DNA of 64,000 bases from Toxoplasma gondii ME49. Taxonomy: Eukaryota > Apicomplexa > Conoidasida > Eucoccidiorida > Sarcocystidae. The notes under the pieces were generated by a model, which was not told the DNA's origin, did not search any database, and worked only from the letters and a program-made list of their open reading frames with translations. How positions within the stretch are numbered: the first letter of the stretch is position 1; each line of letters opens with the position of its first letter. Below are positions 1 to 13,049 of this stretch, one piece after another. The translations under genes were made by a program, and so were the position numbers. The DNA is taken from positions 3,801,127 through 3,865,126 of the forward strand of contig NC_031478.1 of NCBI RefSeq assembly GCF_000006565.2, written 5' to 3'.

Positions 1-1092
1 GGCCTCTGACGGAGGAGAGAAGGTGTTTCGCGCCTCGCGGTGCATGCAGAGAAGACTGCGAGTTGTCCGCGTGGAACGACTGGACAGGCTGCTCGCAGTC
101 CTGCGGACTCGGCGGCGTTCGGACGCGCTCGCGGCAGGTCGCCAAGCCAGGCGGCCTCGCGGGCGGCCGGAGCTGCGCCGGAGAGAGCCTCGTCCAAGAG
201 GAAGCCTGCAACGAGTCAGTGCCCTGCGTTGGCGACTGCGAGGTGGGCGACTGGGGAGAGTGGACAGGCTGCTCGGTTTCCTGCAGCGAAAAGAAGACGC
301 AGGAGGAGTTGAAGAAGAACGCGGGAGGACGGCGCATGCAGGCGGGGCGGAGCAGGGCGAACGCCCGGCGCTTAGGCCCTGGGGGCGACGGCGCCGAAGC
401 CGCGAGTGACGAGACGAAACGCGACACACACTTGCTCTCGGGAGGCGGCAAACGCATGCGAAGTCGCGCAGTTTTGAAGCCGGAGAAAAACGGAGGAATG
501 CCTTGCCCACAGACAGAAGAAATCGACGACTCCTGCAACGCCGACGTCCCCTGCCCTGTCGAGTGTACATACACCCCGTGGACCGACTGGACTCCTTGCA
601 GCGTGACCTGCGGTGTGGGGAAGCAGACGCGACACCGAGAAATCGCGACCGACGCGCAGTTCGGTGGAAGGCCTTGTGACAACCTCGAAGACTTCATCGA
701 CTGCATGGCAGACGTCTTGTGCGTGGATGACTGCGAGGTCTCGGACTGGGGCGAGTGGAGCACATGCTCCGCGTCCTGTGGCGGCGGCGTCCGGAAACGC
801 GGCAGAAAAGTAAGGCAAAGGCACTTTGGTGTTGTTCCTCGAAGGTTCTGCACGTTGAAAAGACGCTGCGGATTTTTCTGGCGGAAAAAGTTCAACTGTT
901 TCACGAACGAAGAACTGAGCATTTGAGCAAGAGGGTGAACGGCGACTCTCTGCGTTGACGGTCGACAGCCAGTTCGAGAGTGAGAGCAGTGTACAGTTCT
1001 AGCAATATGCACATGGCCATGTGTCTGTGTATATATCTACACATAGGTAGACAGATCTTTGTCCTTTTTGTCTAAACATAGATATGCATGCG

Positions 1093-1133
<41 letters not shown>

Positions 1134-4100
1134 GTGAATCAGTGTGCAGGTACGTATGGGATGCCCACTGGAAGATAGCGTTGCCTTCTTCGCTTCGTGC
1201 TCTCCAGAAGGAAGGGATCCGTGGCTGGGTGGGGGTTGTTGGTTCCGTTGAATCACTGAACGCCTTGGAGATGCAGAGAAACAGGCGCCGGGGGAGGAGC
1301 TCCCAGAGAATCGAGTTACTTTGTAGAAATGCCGGAAGACAGACGACAGCGCCTGTGCACATGAACAAAGGCCGTCTCTCTTTTCGTTTACCTTCTTTTT
1401 CCTTCTGTCCATCCTCTCCTCCCTGTCCTGCCTCGCCTTGTGCGTGTGCCTCCCCTCCTTTGCTCTGTCCCGACCTTCTCCGTCTCTGTCTCTGGGTGTC
1501 TCTGTCTGTCCTCTGGTTCGCGCCAAGTCTTGGCTGTCTCTGTCTGTCCTCTGGTTCGCGCCAAGTCTTGGCTGTCTCTGTCTGTTCGCGTCGCCTTCCA
1601 GGTTTTGCGGGCGCCCACGAACGGCGGACGTCCTTGTCCCCCTCTGACGGACTTCGACGCATGCGGCTTGGCTAGCTGTCACGGCACAGACTGCGAGGTG
1701 GGTGAATGGAGCCCATGGTCGAGTTGCTCGAAGGTTTGCGGCGGCGGAGTGCATGCGCGGACGCGACCGGTTTTGACGGAACGTCGAGGAAGCGGCCGCG
1801 ACTGTCCGTTCCCGCTGCTCGAGCGCGAAGGCTGCAACTTGTTCAGGTGTCCAGACACCGCGTGCGAGGACAATCCCGACGTCCCCGTGATGACTGGCGG
1901 CGTCGAGTGCCGCGTACTTCTTGCGATGGGATGTCAGCGTCTGCTGAAGGATCTCGCGGAAGAAAACGACCGAGAGTTTCCTGCCCACATTCCTCCCGAA
2001 ACGCGAGTGCAAGATGCCTGCCCGGCGACTTGCGGAACCTGCGCCGAGTGTGCGCCTGGGTGTCAGCTCCGCGACCTTGGAAATCGCCACTGCGACGACG
2101 CATGCAACAACGCGGCTTGCCAGATGGACTTGGGCGACTGCGGGGGCGACTGCGAACTCGACAAAGAGAAAAAACCAAACTTCTTCGCGGCGCTGGGCCT
2201 CGCAGCCGACCCCCCGACCTCGACGCTCCTCCGCGGTCAGACGGCCGTCCTCAGCTGTACAGACGCCGGAACGCGGCTGGCCGGGTTCCCCGCGCTGCGG
2301 CAACTCGCCGTCGCATGCCGAGGCCGCGACATATTTGAACTTTTCCCTCAGGGTCTTCGACTGGCAGGTGCACGAGACGGAGAAACGCGCGGCGAGTTGG
2401 GAGACGTTGCTCTCCCGGCCTGCGTCCCCGACGCCTGTCCGTTCGTTTACGTCGACGGCTTTGGAAAGGAGGGTGAGAACGGACCGCAAGATGCCTCGCT
2501 GGCTCTGCAGCAGCTCGACGGCGTCTACTACCGAGGTGACGCGCAGAGAGGCTTCCCGCGGTACGTCCAGGAGAAGGTTGGACAACCGAAGTACTTCCTC
2601 TGGATGCACGCAGAGCCGAGCGTCGATCTGCGAAGCGGGCCGGACTCGAAGCAGACCTCGTCCTCTGTTTCGCCGTCTCGCGCGACTGCCGGCACCTTCG
2701 TCTGGCGACTCACGGCTTCCGATCCTCTCGAATCGGAGACGCCGCGAGCCTCCCAGAGAGGTCACACCCGAGAGAAGGAGAATCTGAAGAAGCTGGAAAA
2801 GGCGGCTGGGCCAGAAGCGAAGACTCCCGGCGTGCAGAGAACGGAGGCGGACGCTGTGCTTCTGGCTGTCGGAACAGGGACGAGGTGCAGGACGCCTTCC
2901 GTGGGGAAGGACGGCCCTCTCGACTGCGTGGACTTCTGGAGTGTCGGCGAAGTCGACGCAGCCGGAGGGGCAGTGAAACTTGGGAAGAAAATTCCTGGCA
3001 AAGACATCACGTGAGTCGCTTAGAGACCTGCGGAGAAGACGCAGAAGCTGCATGGTTTTTCAAGAAACGAGACTGAGGTCTTTCTCTCTCCCTTATCCAC
3101 TCCACCCATCGCCCGCGATGAGTCCTGGCCAGGTCTCGCGCGTCTTAGCATCCACTGCGGGGAAGATGCGGAAAAGGGAGGTTCCCAGTCTCCTTTCTTG
3201 TGGATTTTCTCCTTTGCAGGTATTTCTTCTTTCTCTGCAGGCTCTCTGCTTCGCATCTCTTTCTGTAGGGTTCCTTCTCCACTCTTTTGTGTTCCTTTCT
3301 CGTCTTCGCTTCTCCCCTTCTCCATCTCTCCTCTCTTCGCTTTTCTCTCTCGCCTTCCTCCCCCTCCTCATCTGCTCTTCTTCTCTGTCGCGGTCTCCTC
3401 GCAGCCTGCGGTGTCTGTCGTCGGAGGCGGAGAAGGAAGAGTTGCTCGCGTCCCTCCTGGCCACTGCCGTTCCTGCCTCCGATCCGCAAGCGCATTTCGA
3501 AGAGCCTCCGTCGACAGTCGTCGCAGGCTCGCAGATGTTCTGCGAAGACCAGCCAGACGTCGAGCGGGTGTCTCAGAAGACTTGCGCGGAGCTGAAGAAG
3601 CTGCTCAAGTGTGACTTCGTGCTCGCGGACGCGGGCGTCGACGAGCTCCCCGAGTTCCTCCCGGCCGACGCCACCCTCGCCCTCGCCTGTCCCCAGACTT
3701 GCGGCCTCTGCAGAGAGTGTGCCTTCAGATGTCCGCTTTGGTTTCTCGGCAACAAACACTGCGACGCTGCCTGCAACAACGCAGCCTGCGAGTTCGACCG
3801 CGGAGACTGTCTGGCAGACGCGCCGGCCGCGGGAGGCCTGGAGCCCAACGCGCCGGCGTGGGTCCGAGGAGACACCCAGCAGCAGGCCGAGGAGCTGCAC
3901 GGCGCGGAAGAGTGCGTCGACGATGCAGCCGTGAAAGAGATGGGATACAGCTGCAAGTTGCTGTTGAAAGTTGCGAAAGAGCAATTTCCGGCTCTCGGCT
4001 GCGCGGCGAAACTTCTGGACCTGAACCCCAACGCACAACTCCCGCCCGGCGTCCCTGAAGTCGCCAGAGTCAAAGACGCCTGTCCAAAGTCTTGCGACGC

Positions 4101-5659
4101 ATGCAGCGGTGAGAGGAAGACACCAAAAGCGTAGGGGGGGAGGAGGACGGCAAGGAAGAAAGAAGGCCGAGACAGAAACAAGGAGAAAGAACGACAGGGC
4201 GAGGGACAAGGACAGAGGCAAGAAGTGGGCACCTGTGCCCGACGAGAAAGGAAAGCAAAAGAGAGAAAAGGAGAAAAAACAGGAGAGCCTGCTGTCTCTG
4301 GTGGCTCTCGGGAACTCCTTCGGCGCTGTTCCGAGGCGTCTTCTCAGCGGGACTTTCGGTCCTGGCCCTGTCATATTTCCGCTCGTTCTGTCTCGCCGAC
4401 CTTTTCGTCCTAGCGAGCATGCATCCGCCCGCATGTCAAAAAAACAGCAGACGCGGGAGCGTCTCCATGTCTCGGTCACTCTTTCTGGTCAATAGAAAGG
4501 ACCGCGTTTTTCCCCAACATGTTTCGGAGGAATCTGGCGATCTCCTTGCACAATCTGCGACAGACTTTTGCACATCCAGAAGTTCATATTCTGATGTTTT
4601 TACTGCTTCTGGCGGAGTCTCTCAAACGCGAGTTTAAACGTAATGCAGCTTATTCTTCTGTGTCGGTGCGTTAACCAAGTAAGTTCGTCGAGCCTCACCT
4701 GGTCCCTGGCTGCTGCTGCTTGCCGCCGCGCTTCTCGAATCCGTCTCCGGTGCTCGGCTGCTACGAAACGCTTCTTTCTCCTCCATTTCAAAGTTCTGCA
4801 GAGGCGCGACTCTGTCCCGGTTTCAGATCCAGACTTGCTTCGGCGCGGCGGACGAGGAACCGTCCCCCACAAGTCCGAGAAAGAGAGTGCGTCGTGCGAA
4901 GACGACCCTGCCGTGAGAGAGATGGGATCCACATGCAGACTTCTTCTCGCAGCTGCAGAGGAAGGAGGAAAGGGTGGATGCGACGCGAAGCTTCTCGACC
5001 TCGACGAACAGAAACAGGAACTGCCTCGAGGAGTTCCAGCGACCGCGCGAGTCAAGGACTTGTGCCCGAAAACATGCAATGCATGCAACGGTACATATAC
5101 ACACACCTCATCTCTACGCGTACACCGCAAAGAAGTGACGACGGTGCTTGCTCACACGGGTGGAGACGGTCGCGCCGATGAAGCGCGGGAGAGGAGAGCA
5201 GATGAGGGGAGAGAAAAGAAGGAAAAACGAGAAAACAAAGGAAGCAAGAACGCCAGACGCAACGACAACCGCGAGCGAAAGGCTGGAGTGATTATATGTC
5301 TATATATACATAAATATATATAGATAGATAGGTAGATAGGAAATAGGTAGATACAGATATGCATCTATGTGATTCGACATTGACTCTGGAAACTGTGTAT
5401 TTCTGTCCAACAGCAAACACACAGAATCTTCAGTCGCACGCCGCCCTGTTCTTCTCGTTGCTGTGTGCAGCCACCCTTTTCTCTCTCCGATTATATATAT
5501 ATATAAATGCATATATGTATATATGTGTATATGTGTATATATGTATATATACGTGTATGTGCATGCACACTGCACTATGTGACCGCACGAATCTGCATGT
5601 AGGCGTATGCTTGTTAGGTGTCTCCGTGTCGACCAATGCATGTATGTGTAGAAGCATCG

Positions 5660-5695
<36 letters not shown>

Positions 5696-6502
5696 ATGTA
5701 TATCTTTGACCTGCGTATGTCTACATGCGAATGTGCGCTTGAGCGTCTGTTTTGTGTTTGCTTTCTTACTGCACGCGAATCATCTTGTTTTTAGATAAGG
5801 ATCGCCTAGTCCGCCCGCGGCAAGACGCAGCCACTGCATGCGAAGACGACCCACTAGTGAAGTCGCTGGGATACACCTGCAGTCTCCTCGTTCGAGCGGC
5901 TGAGGATTTCGACGGCTGTGCAACGCGTTTGCTTTCGCTAAAACCTGACCAGGTTCTTCCCCCAGGAATTCCAAGCGAAACGAGAGTCAAAGACGCATGT
6001 CCGAAAACATGCAACGCATGCAGCGGTACGCATGCATATATATATATATATATATATATACAAATATATATAAATATATATACAAATATATATAAATATA
6101 TATACAAATATATATAAATATATATAGGAATATACATAAATACATATACGAACATATATAAATATATATACACATATATATAAATATATAAACAAATATG
6201 TATAAATATATATAGGAATATATGTAAATATATATATGTACATATCTGCATATATGTAGCGCGTGAAAGACAGAGATAGAGCCACACACGTGTGGACAGA
6301 GAAAGATAGAAATCCACAGAGATATGGACCTGTGCCTTCATAGACAGAGACAGAGATGAGATAGAAAAGGAGATAGGCTTGTGGACAGGTGTATCTATCG
6401 AGATAGAGTAAGGTAGAGATACAAGAATCTCACGGCAGCTATAGAGTTCGAAACAGAAAAAAAACAGGTATAGAGAGACTAGATATCTATGGCTATATCT
6501 AA

Positions 6503-6535
<33 letters not shown>

Positions 6536-9500
6536 TCTGGAGGCATTTAGTCCATCTCTACCGCATGGGCTGGCACTCTGTGTCCCTGTTCTGCCTGCAC
6601 TCGTCTTCATTTGTCGATGGTCTTCCTCGACGCACTCCGGACCCTGCGCGGCGCTGTCGCTTCCCGCGTGGACGAGTCTGTTTCTCGTCTGTTTCGTCCT
6701 TGTTGGACTTCCTCTTGCCCGTTGTTTCATTTCGCTCTCTTTGTTCTTCCTTCCTCACTCGTTTTCTTTCGGTTTCCCCGTTCCTTCGCTGCTGACTTCC
6801 CTTTCAGACTCCGACCGCCTGATTCGGCCGACTGGCGCAGACCGTGCGACCGCATGCGAAGACCATCCGGCAGTGGAGGCACTTGGGTACACCTGCAAGC
6901 TTCTGCTCTCCGTCGCGGCCTCGGAAGACGTCGGAGGCTGCTCCGCGCTTCTCAGAGATCTGCAAGGACCTGGGGAGAAAGTTGTCGAGACGCTTCCTGA
7001 AGCAACGCGCGTCAAAGACGCTTGTCCGAAGACATGTCGCGCCTGCGACGGTGAGCTCAGGGCTCCTGAAGGAAGAGTGAAAAAGGCGGAAAGCCACAGA
7101 TAAACAGAGATACGTAGAGGAGCGCCCTGGCGACAGAAGAGAGGAGGAACTATGGCAACGAGAAGAAGACCAGGTGCACGAAATCGAGGAAACAGTCGGA
7201 CAGAGAGAGAGCCGACTGTGACGAGTTATCGAATGTCGACTGCGCGCCCACACCCTAAACCGAAACCGGAGAAAAAAAAGAGAAGAAGGCGAAGACAAGA
7301 ATCGAGATGGAGGCAGAAAGACAACTCGGGGTGGCGCACAGAAGCGACAGAACACAAAACAGTCTCTGGAACAGAGGAACAGAGAGAACAACCGCCTCCC
7401 AGATCTCTTCCTCGGCATGCAAGGGAGAAGATTCTGCAGCGTTTCAATCTTCTCTCGCGGTGTTCCTGCGCATCTGGGGCGGACGCCGCGTGGAGTAACT
7501 GTGCGAGAGGCGCGCAGGCGCTCGCGATCTGCGAAGCAGATGGAGAGAAAACGAGGAGCGCAGGAAGAGAACGCAGCTTCTCTCGAGTCGTCTGTGTCTC
7601 GACTGGCGGTTCGCGACTCTCCGAACCGCGCTGGCTCGGTGTTATTCTCAGACCATAAAGCAGCGTTTTGATCAGACCTGTTCTGACGAAGTAGAGTTGC
7701 CGCAGCGTAGGAAGAAAAAACTTCGCATATCAGCATGCCCACTCAGGCTGCCTGTGGCGCTGCTCTGCCTCTCAGATCCCTCGCTTCTCGTTCCGGCGGT
7801 GAAAGAGAAGGAGGGCGTTTCCTGTCTCGGCGATTGCTGCGATGTGCCGATGCTGGAACAAGAAACAGGCAAGCGAGAGCCACAGACGAAACGGAAGGAA
7901 TGGTGGACTCATGCGGGTCTCCAGCGAGAAGCGCTCTCGCCAGGGGAGGCGCAGGCATCCACCTCCTTTTGCGATCGCGGCATTCGTCACGTAGAGCGTT
8001 CGCTGTGACGCGACGAGTTGCGCGAAGAGACAGACAAAAACATGAAATACACCTTCTTTCAGAGAGAAACATTTTGTGTGTGCCAGGCACCATGCACAGT
8101 GCCGTGCTTCACCTTCGTCAGGAGTATCCGAGTATTTCAAATGCATTTGCGGGCGTATTTTTATATACTTTTATATATTCATGCATACACATGCACGCAT
8201 CCGTGTATCTGCAGTTGTTCGCCGAGCTGCAAAGACGCATTTGTAGAGATAGCGGCAAGGATGTCTTTGCATAAATAGCTGTACGGATGGATACACCTCT
8301 TTCCACGCAGATACATACATGGCCCTATGGACCCTCGCTTCGCACGCTAGAGATACACGCGCTCAACTCACCTGCATATACATGCATATATCTATATGTA
8401 TATTTCTATGTATATATACATATATGTATATCCCTATGTATATATATATATATATATATGTGTGTAGATGATTGTCGAGGTTTCCGTATGTCCATGTGAA
8501 GGAGACAGCAGGTTGCAGACGGCTTCCTTCCTTCTTTTGGGAAGCTCGTGTAGGCCTGTATTTTTCAGAGTTTGCAAGCGCTGGTGTTTCGCGCGTTTGC
8601 CTCTAGACGTTTGCGGCAGACTGGATGACAGAGAAGGAGAGATCGTGCCTGTGTTTCTGCTTTCCAGATTTGTGGGTCGCGTTGCCTCCACACAGCTTCC
8701 TTTCTCCTTCCCTTTTTCGCTGCGCAAGTTTCCTTGTCAAAGCCATTCTCTCTCTTGTATCTGTTCTGTCGTCTCTTTTTTCGTCTCCACTTCTCTTCCA
8801 CGATTCGCTTCTCTCTCGTGTATCTGGCTGGTGTACCTTTCTCTCTTTGCTTAGCGTTGCTGTCTCTCTCTCTGCTCCTCGCTCTCCGTTCTCCTGTCCA
8901 CCACATACTTCCTAAAACGCGCTTTGACGCGTCGTCCGTTTCGCGTCGACCGCGTCGACCGCGTCGTGCGTTTCGGCTGCGTCTCCTCTGCGACAAGTTT
9001 CTTCTGCGGCAAGTTTCTTCTGCGGCAAGTTTCTTCTGTGGCAAGTTTCTTCTGCGGCAAGTTTCTTCTGCGCGGCTCCATTGTCTCGCGGCCTCTGCAG
9101 GCTACACCTGCAAGCAAATCAAGGCGTTCGTGAACGGCGATTGTTCGGTGTTGCTGAAGGACCTGAGCAGCGCAGCGCTGCCTCCGCAAGTTCCCCCGAC
9201 GACGACTCTGGAGGACGCATGCCCGTTCACCTGCGGCGCCTGTTCGACCGAGCAGTGCAACGACAATCCGTTGGTGGAAAAGCTCGGTTACTCTTGCGGG
9301 GAGATTCTCTCCGCTGCCTCGGGCCGAGGCGGCTGCGAGGCGATGCTCTCCGAACTCGCGGGCCCTGCCGGTCCGCCGCTGCCTCCCGAGATTCCTGCGC
9401 ACACTCGTGTGAAAGACGCATGCATGCGCTCCTGTCGGAACTGTCCGTCGATCCGCGAAACGGACCAAGCGGCGCTATGTCACGATGATCCGCGCCTCCC

Positions 9501-12500
9501 GCAGATGGGATACAGCTGCGAAACGATGCTGCCCTACGCGCAAGGCTGTCACACCGTCCTCCGCGACCTCTTGCCCTCGAACGCCGTCTACCTCGACGGT
9601 GTCGACCCTGCCGAGACGCTCGCGACCTACTGCCGTCTGTCTTGCGGAATCTGCATGCAGAAACAGCCGACCGGCGCATGCAGAAACAACCCTCTGGTCG
9701 AGGCACACGGCTACTCCTGCGCGCTCCTCGTCAAGGCCTCTGCGCTCGGATGCAACGCGAAGCTGAAAGACCTCTCCGACGCGCCTCTGCCTCGGGGGAT
9801 TCCAGAGAACGCGCGTGTGAAAGACGCCTGTCTCCTCGAATGCGGCGGATGCATCCAGGTCCCCACCTGCTACGACGGCTTCCAGAACGGCGACGAAGAA
9901 GGCGTCGACTGTGGCGGACCCTGCAGGCCTTGCCAACCTTGCTCGCCGTCGCTGTTCAAGGCGCTCGGAGAGGCCTACACCATCACCGCGGGCAGAGGAA
10001 CGCAGCACGGAGCTGTCCGCGAAATCCGGTGCTCTGAAGGCTTCGACAAAGTCGCGGGGAAGGAACCAGAAACTCTCGTCTGCCAAGACGGAGTCTTCCC
10101 AGTCCCAACTCTCAAGTGTGATGTCCGAAAAGTACAAGTCGAATACGGAACTCTCACCATCGACAACGCTGGGGTGAGACAGCCCAGGAAACCACGGAAT
10201 CGCGACATCCAAGAAAAAACCTTTCTCGACAATCCACGGCTCACAGTCCACGGCCTTCACAGTTCAACTCGCGCGGCATAGCAGGAGACATGCTCTGCTG
10301 TTTCCAATCAAATCAACAAAAATGCTCCAAAGATATATATTGATATTTATTTATTTATATTTATATATATATATATATATATTTTACATTTATATTTATA
10401 TATGCATGTGGGTGTGTACGTGTGTTCGGATAAATATGTGCGTGTCCGTGCCTGTCTCTCTCTTCGTCTCGATGCGGTTGCGCTTTTGATTTCCGCTCTG
10501 TCCTCCGACATGTTCCTCTCCGTCTATCTCTCTGTATCTTTAAACCACTCCACCTCTTTGCTTTTCCCCAATTCTATCCCTCTCTACCTCTTTCTCTACC
10601 TCTTGCTCTACCTCTCTCTCTACCTCTTTCTCTACCTCTTTCTCTACCTCTCTCTCTACCTCTCTCTCTACCTCTTTCTCTACCTCTCTCTCTACCTCTC
10701 TCTCTACCTCTCTCTCTACCTCTCTCTCTACCTCTCTGTGTCCATCTCCCTGTCCAGCATCCTTTGTCTCTCCATCTCCCTGTCCAGCATCCTTTGTCTC
10801 TCCATCTCCCTGTCCAGCATCCTTTGTCTGTCCATCGCTCTAGACGGCTGCTGGCGCTTCGCCTTCTTTTATCCGTAGGACTTGGGCGCCGAGGCCATCC
10901 CGTCGCTGTATTTTGCCTTGCTGCATGCGCTGCGACTGACGACGCCGTACGAGCTGCGCCTGCTGGCGGCAGGGCCGGAGCGGCGTCCCCGCGAGGCTCT
11001 CGGCGGCGGCGCAGGCGCATGCAGCGACGACCCGCGGGTGGAGGAAATGGGATACTCGTGCGGCATTCTTTCGTCTTTCTGCGACGCGGAACTGCATGCA
11101 CTCGCAGCAAGCCAAGGCAAACAACTGCCTGCTTGGCTCCCGCAAGGCGCGAAAGTTAAAGACGCCTGTCCGGCCTCCTGTGGCGCATGCAGTGAGGGAG
11201 ATGCCGCAGGGAGGAGAAGACGGCGGGGAAACGAAACGGACGAAGGAAGAGAGAAGAGGAAGAGAAAAGGAGGGGAAACACCAGAAGAGAAAGGAACGTG
11301 AACAGAAGGGCGGATAACTGAGAGGAAAAATACCAACGAGGGGAGACGCGCCCGTTAGCAAGGAGAGAGAAAGAAGGCTGAGATGGGTGGCTGCTGCACT
11401 CCAAGTTTCCTTCGGTTGCGTCCTCAACTGGTTTGAGAAATACAGATAAACAGATACATCACACAGAGTTTAACCGAGAGATGCAGAAATGAATGGGCCT
11501 AAAAACACCAACGGATATATATATATATATATATGGAGAGAGAGAGAGCGAAAGAGAGGAGATATACATAGACACGGACGAACCCATAGAAGGGGATATG
11601 GATAAATACAAAGAGGCAAACATCAATGGATACATAGATGGATGGACATATATATATATATATACAGACATGCATAGAAGCATGCATAGAGGTATACGTA
11701 GAAGGACATAAAGACAGAGAGAGGCAAATATAAAATAAGGAGGTGTAGAGACAGGTGTAGATAGATCATCATTGAGACCGATAGGCATAGATAGGCAAGA
11801 GAGAGCCATACAAGCATAGTTCTACATACAGCTAAATGTGTAGGTAGACTTATAAGTATGTATGAAACAACTCGGAGAGGCACAAATGAATGGAGGTGTA
11901 CGAATCTTTCTTCACAGAATGGGTGTCTCATTCCACCTCTTCTGGTTTCTGCTGTCTTGGGCTTGTCTCTGTGTAGGTCAGCGTCGCCGTTTGTCAGCCT
12001 TGTCTGCTTCTTCTTCTTCTTCGAGGTCTCTGTCTGCATCTTCCTCCTCCTCTTTTCGGCCGCTCTTTCTCGACTACGGCGTCGCTTGGTCGACTCCGAA
12101 CCTCCCTTTCTCTTCGCGATTCACAGAGGAGACGCCTGCGTTGTTCCTGAACAGTTTGTACTCTCAGTTTCTCGAGAGACACTTGGCAGTCGTCGACCCG
12201 CAGACAGGCGCCTTGCATTCCGCAGCCGCAGCGATGCGCCAGCGGCCTTTCCTCGTCACCTTCGAGGCGCCGACCCCTCTCAGGCTGTCGCTCCGCTTCT
12301 GGGATCGAGGCTTCGGAGCTGTCTCGCCTCCCGAAGTCGCCAGAGGCCTCTTCGTCCTAGCAGGCCTCCCCCTGCCGACCGCCCAGGAGATCCGCTTTGG
12401 GCTCCAAACGCCGGAGCGGGCCCGTGCGCCCCGAGAGGAGACACCTGCGCGAAGTGTCTCCGCGGGCGCCTGGATGCCGCCGACGGGTGGCGAAGCGAAA

Positions 12501-13016
12501 CTCAGTCCGCATGCAGAGGTCCAGTACGACTTCACCAACGAGAAGAAAACTCTCGTTCCCCTCCAGCCTGGCCTTGCGCGTCTCCTCGGCGCATGCGCGA
12601 CCTCCGAGGCACAAGCCGACGCCAAGAACTGCTGTGGATTCCACGCAGAAATGCAGGCAAGAACAAACAAATGCACACACTGCCGAGAGCAGAGATCTGT
12701 CCATGTGTATCGATGGATAGACGGACAGGCAGATCGAGATGAAGCAGCTGGAGAGATAGGCAGACAGATACAAACACAGACGCGCATGTGTATGTACACG
12801 TTCATGTGTGTATTCGTGGATAGAAAGATATGGATATATGCATCCGCGTTTGTACATATGTGAGTGGAACGGACTGGATTTGCATACTGGACGATGGCCA
12901 GCCTAAGGAAACTGACACATCGGAAACGTAGATCTATCTATAAAAATGTAAGCAGGGGTGTACATCTATTTGCATATATATATATATATATATATATAGA
13001 TATATCGATAAGTATA

Positions 13017-13049
<33 letters not shown>

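Larger units (their letters stand above)
4827..7050 (+). other. Three consecutive exons, each encoding one ShK-like module, flanked by phase 1 introns
   Basis: Exons 4827-5090 (264 nt), 5795-6025 (231 nt) and 6808-7050 (243 nt) are each divisible by three and start and end in phase 1. Each encodes a short linker beginning with Asp, then one six-cysteine module: CEDDP or CEDHP, a GYTC/GSTC segment, a middle Cys, RVKDxCPKTC and a final Cys before the donor. They all break the frame at the same Gly codon after the last Cys. The ShK assignment rests on cysteine spacing and the C-x3-C-x2-C ending. Confidence 0.8.

Noticed and set aside
999..3053. A 684-codon minus-strand frame opposite adhesin exon 2
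   Set aside because: It is the shadow of the plus-strand coding exon and runs through the (AT)n intron repeat; no domain, and the plus strand has clear TSP1/LNR/ShK cysteines.
6030..6245. Possible CRISPR-like or minisatellite array
   Set aside because: Units are simple AT-rich repeats without unique spacers, in a eukaryotic intron.
5300..6290. Ile/Tyr-rich frames on both strands, and similar ones near 16200, 18100, 21900 and 23500
   Set aside because: Products of AT/TATA microsatellites in introns or intergenic DNA.
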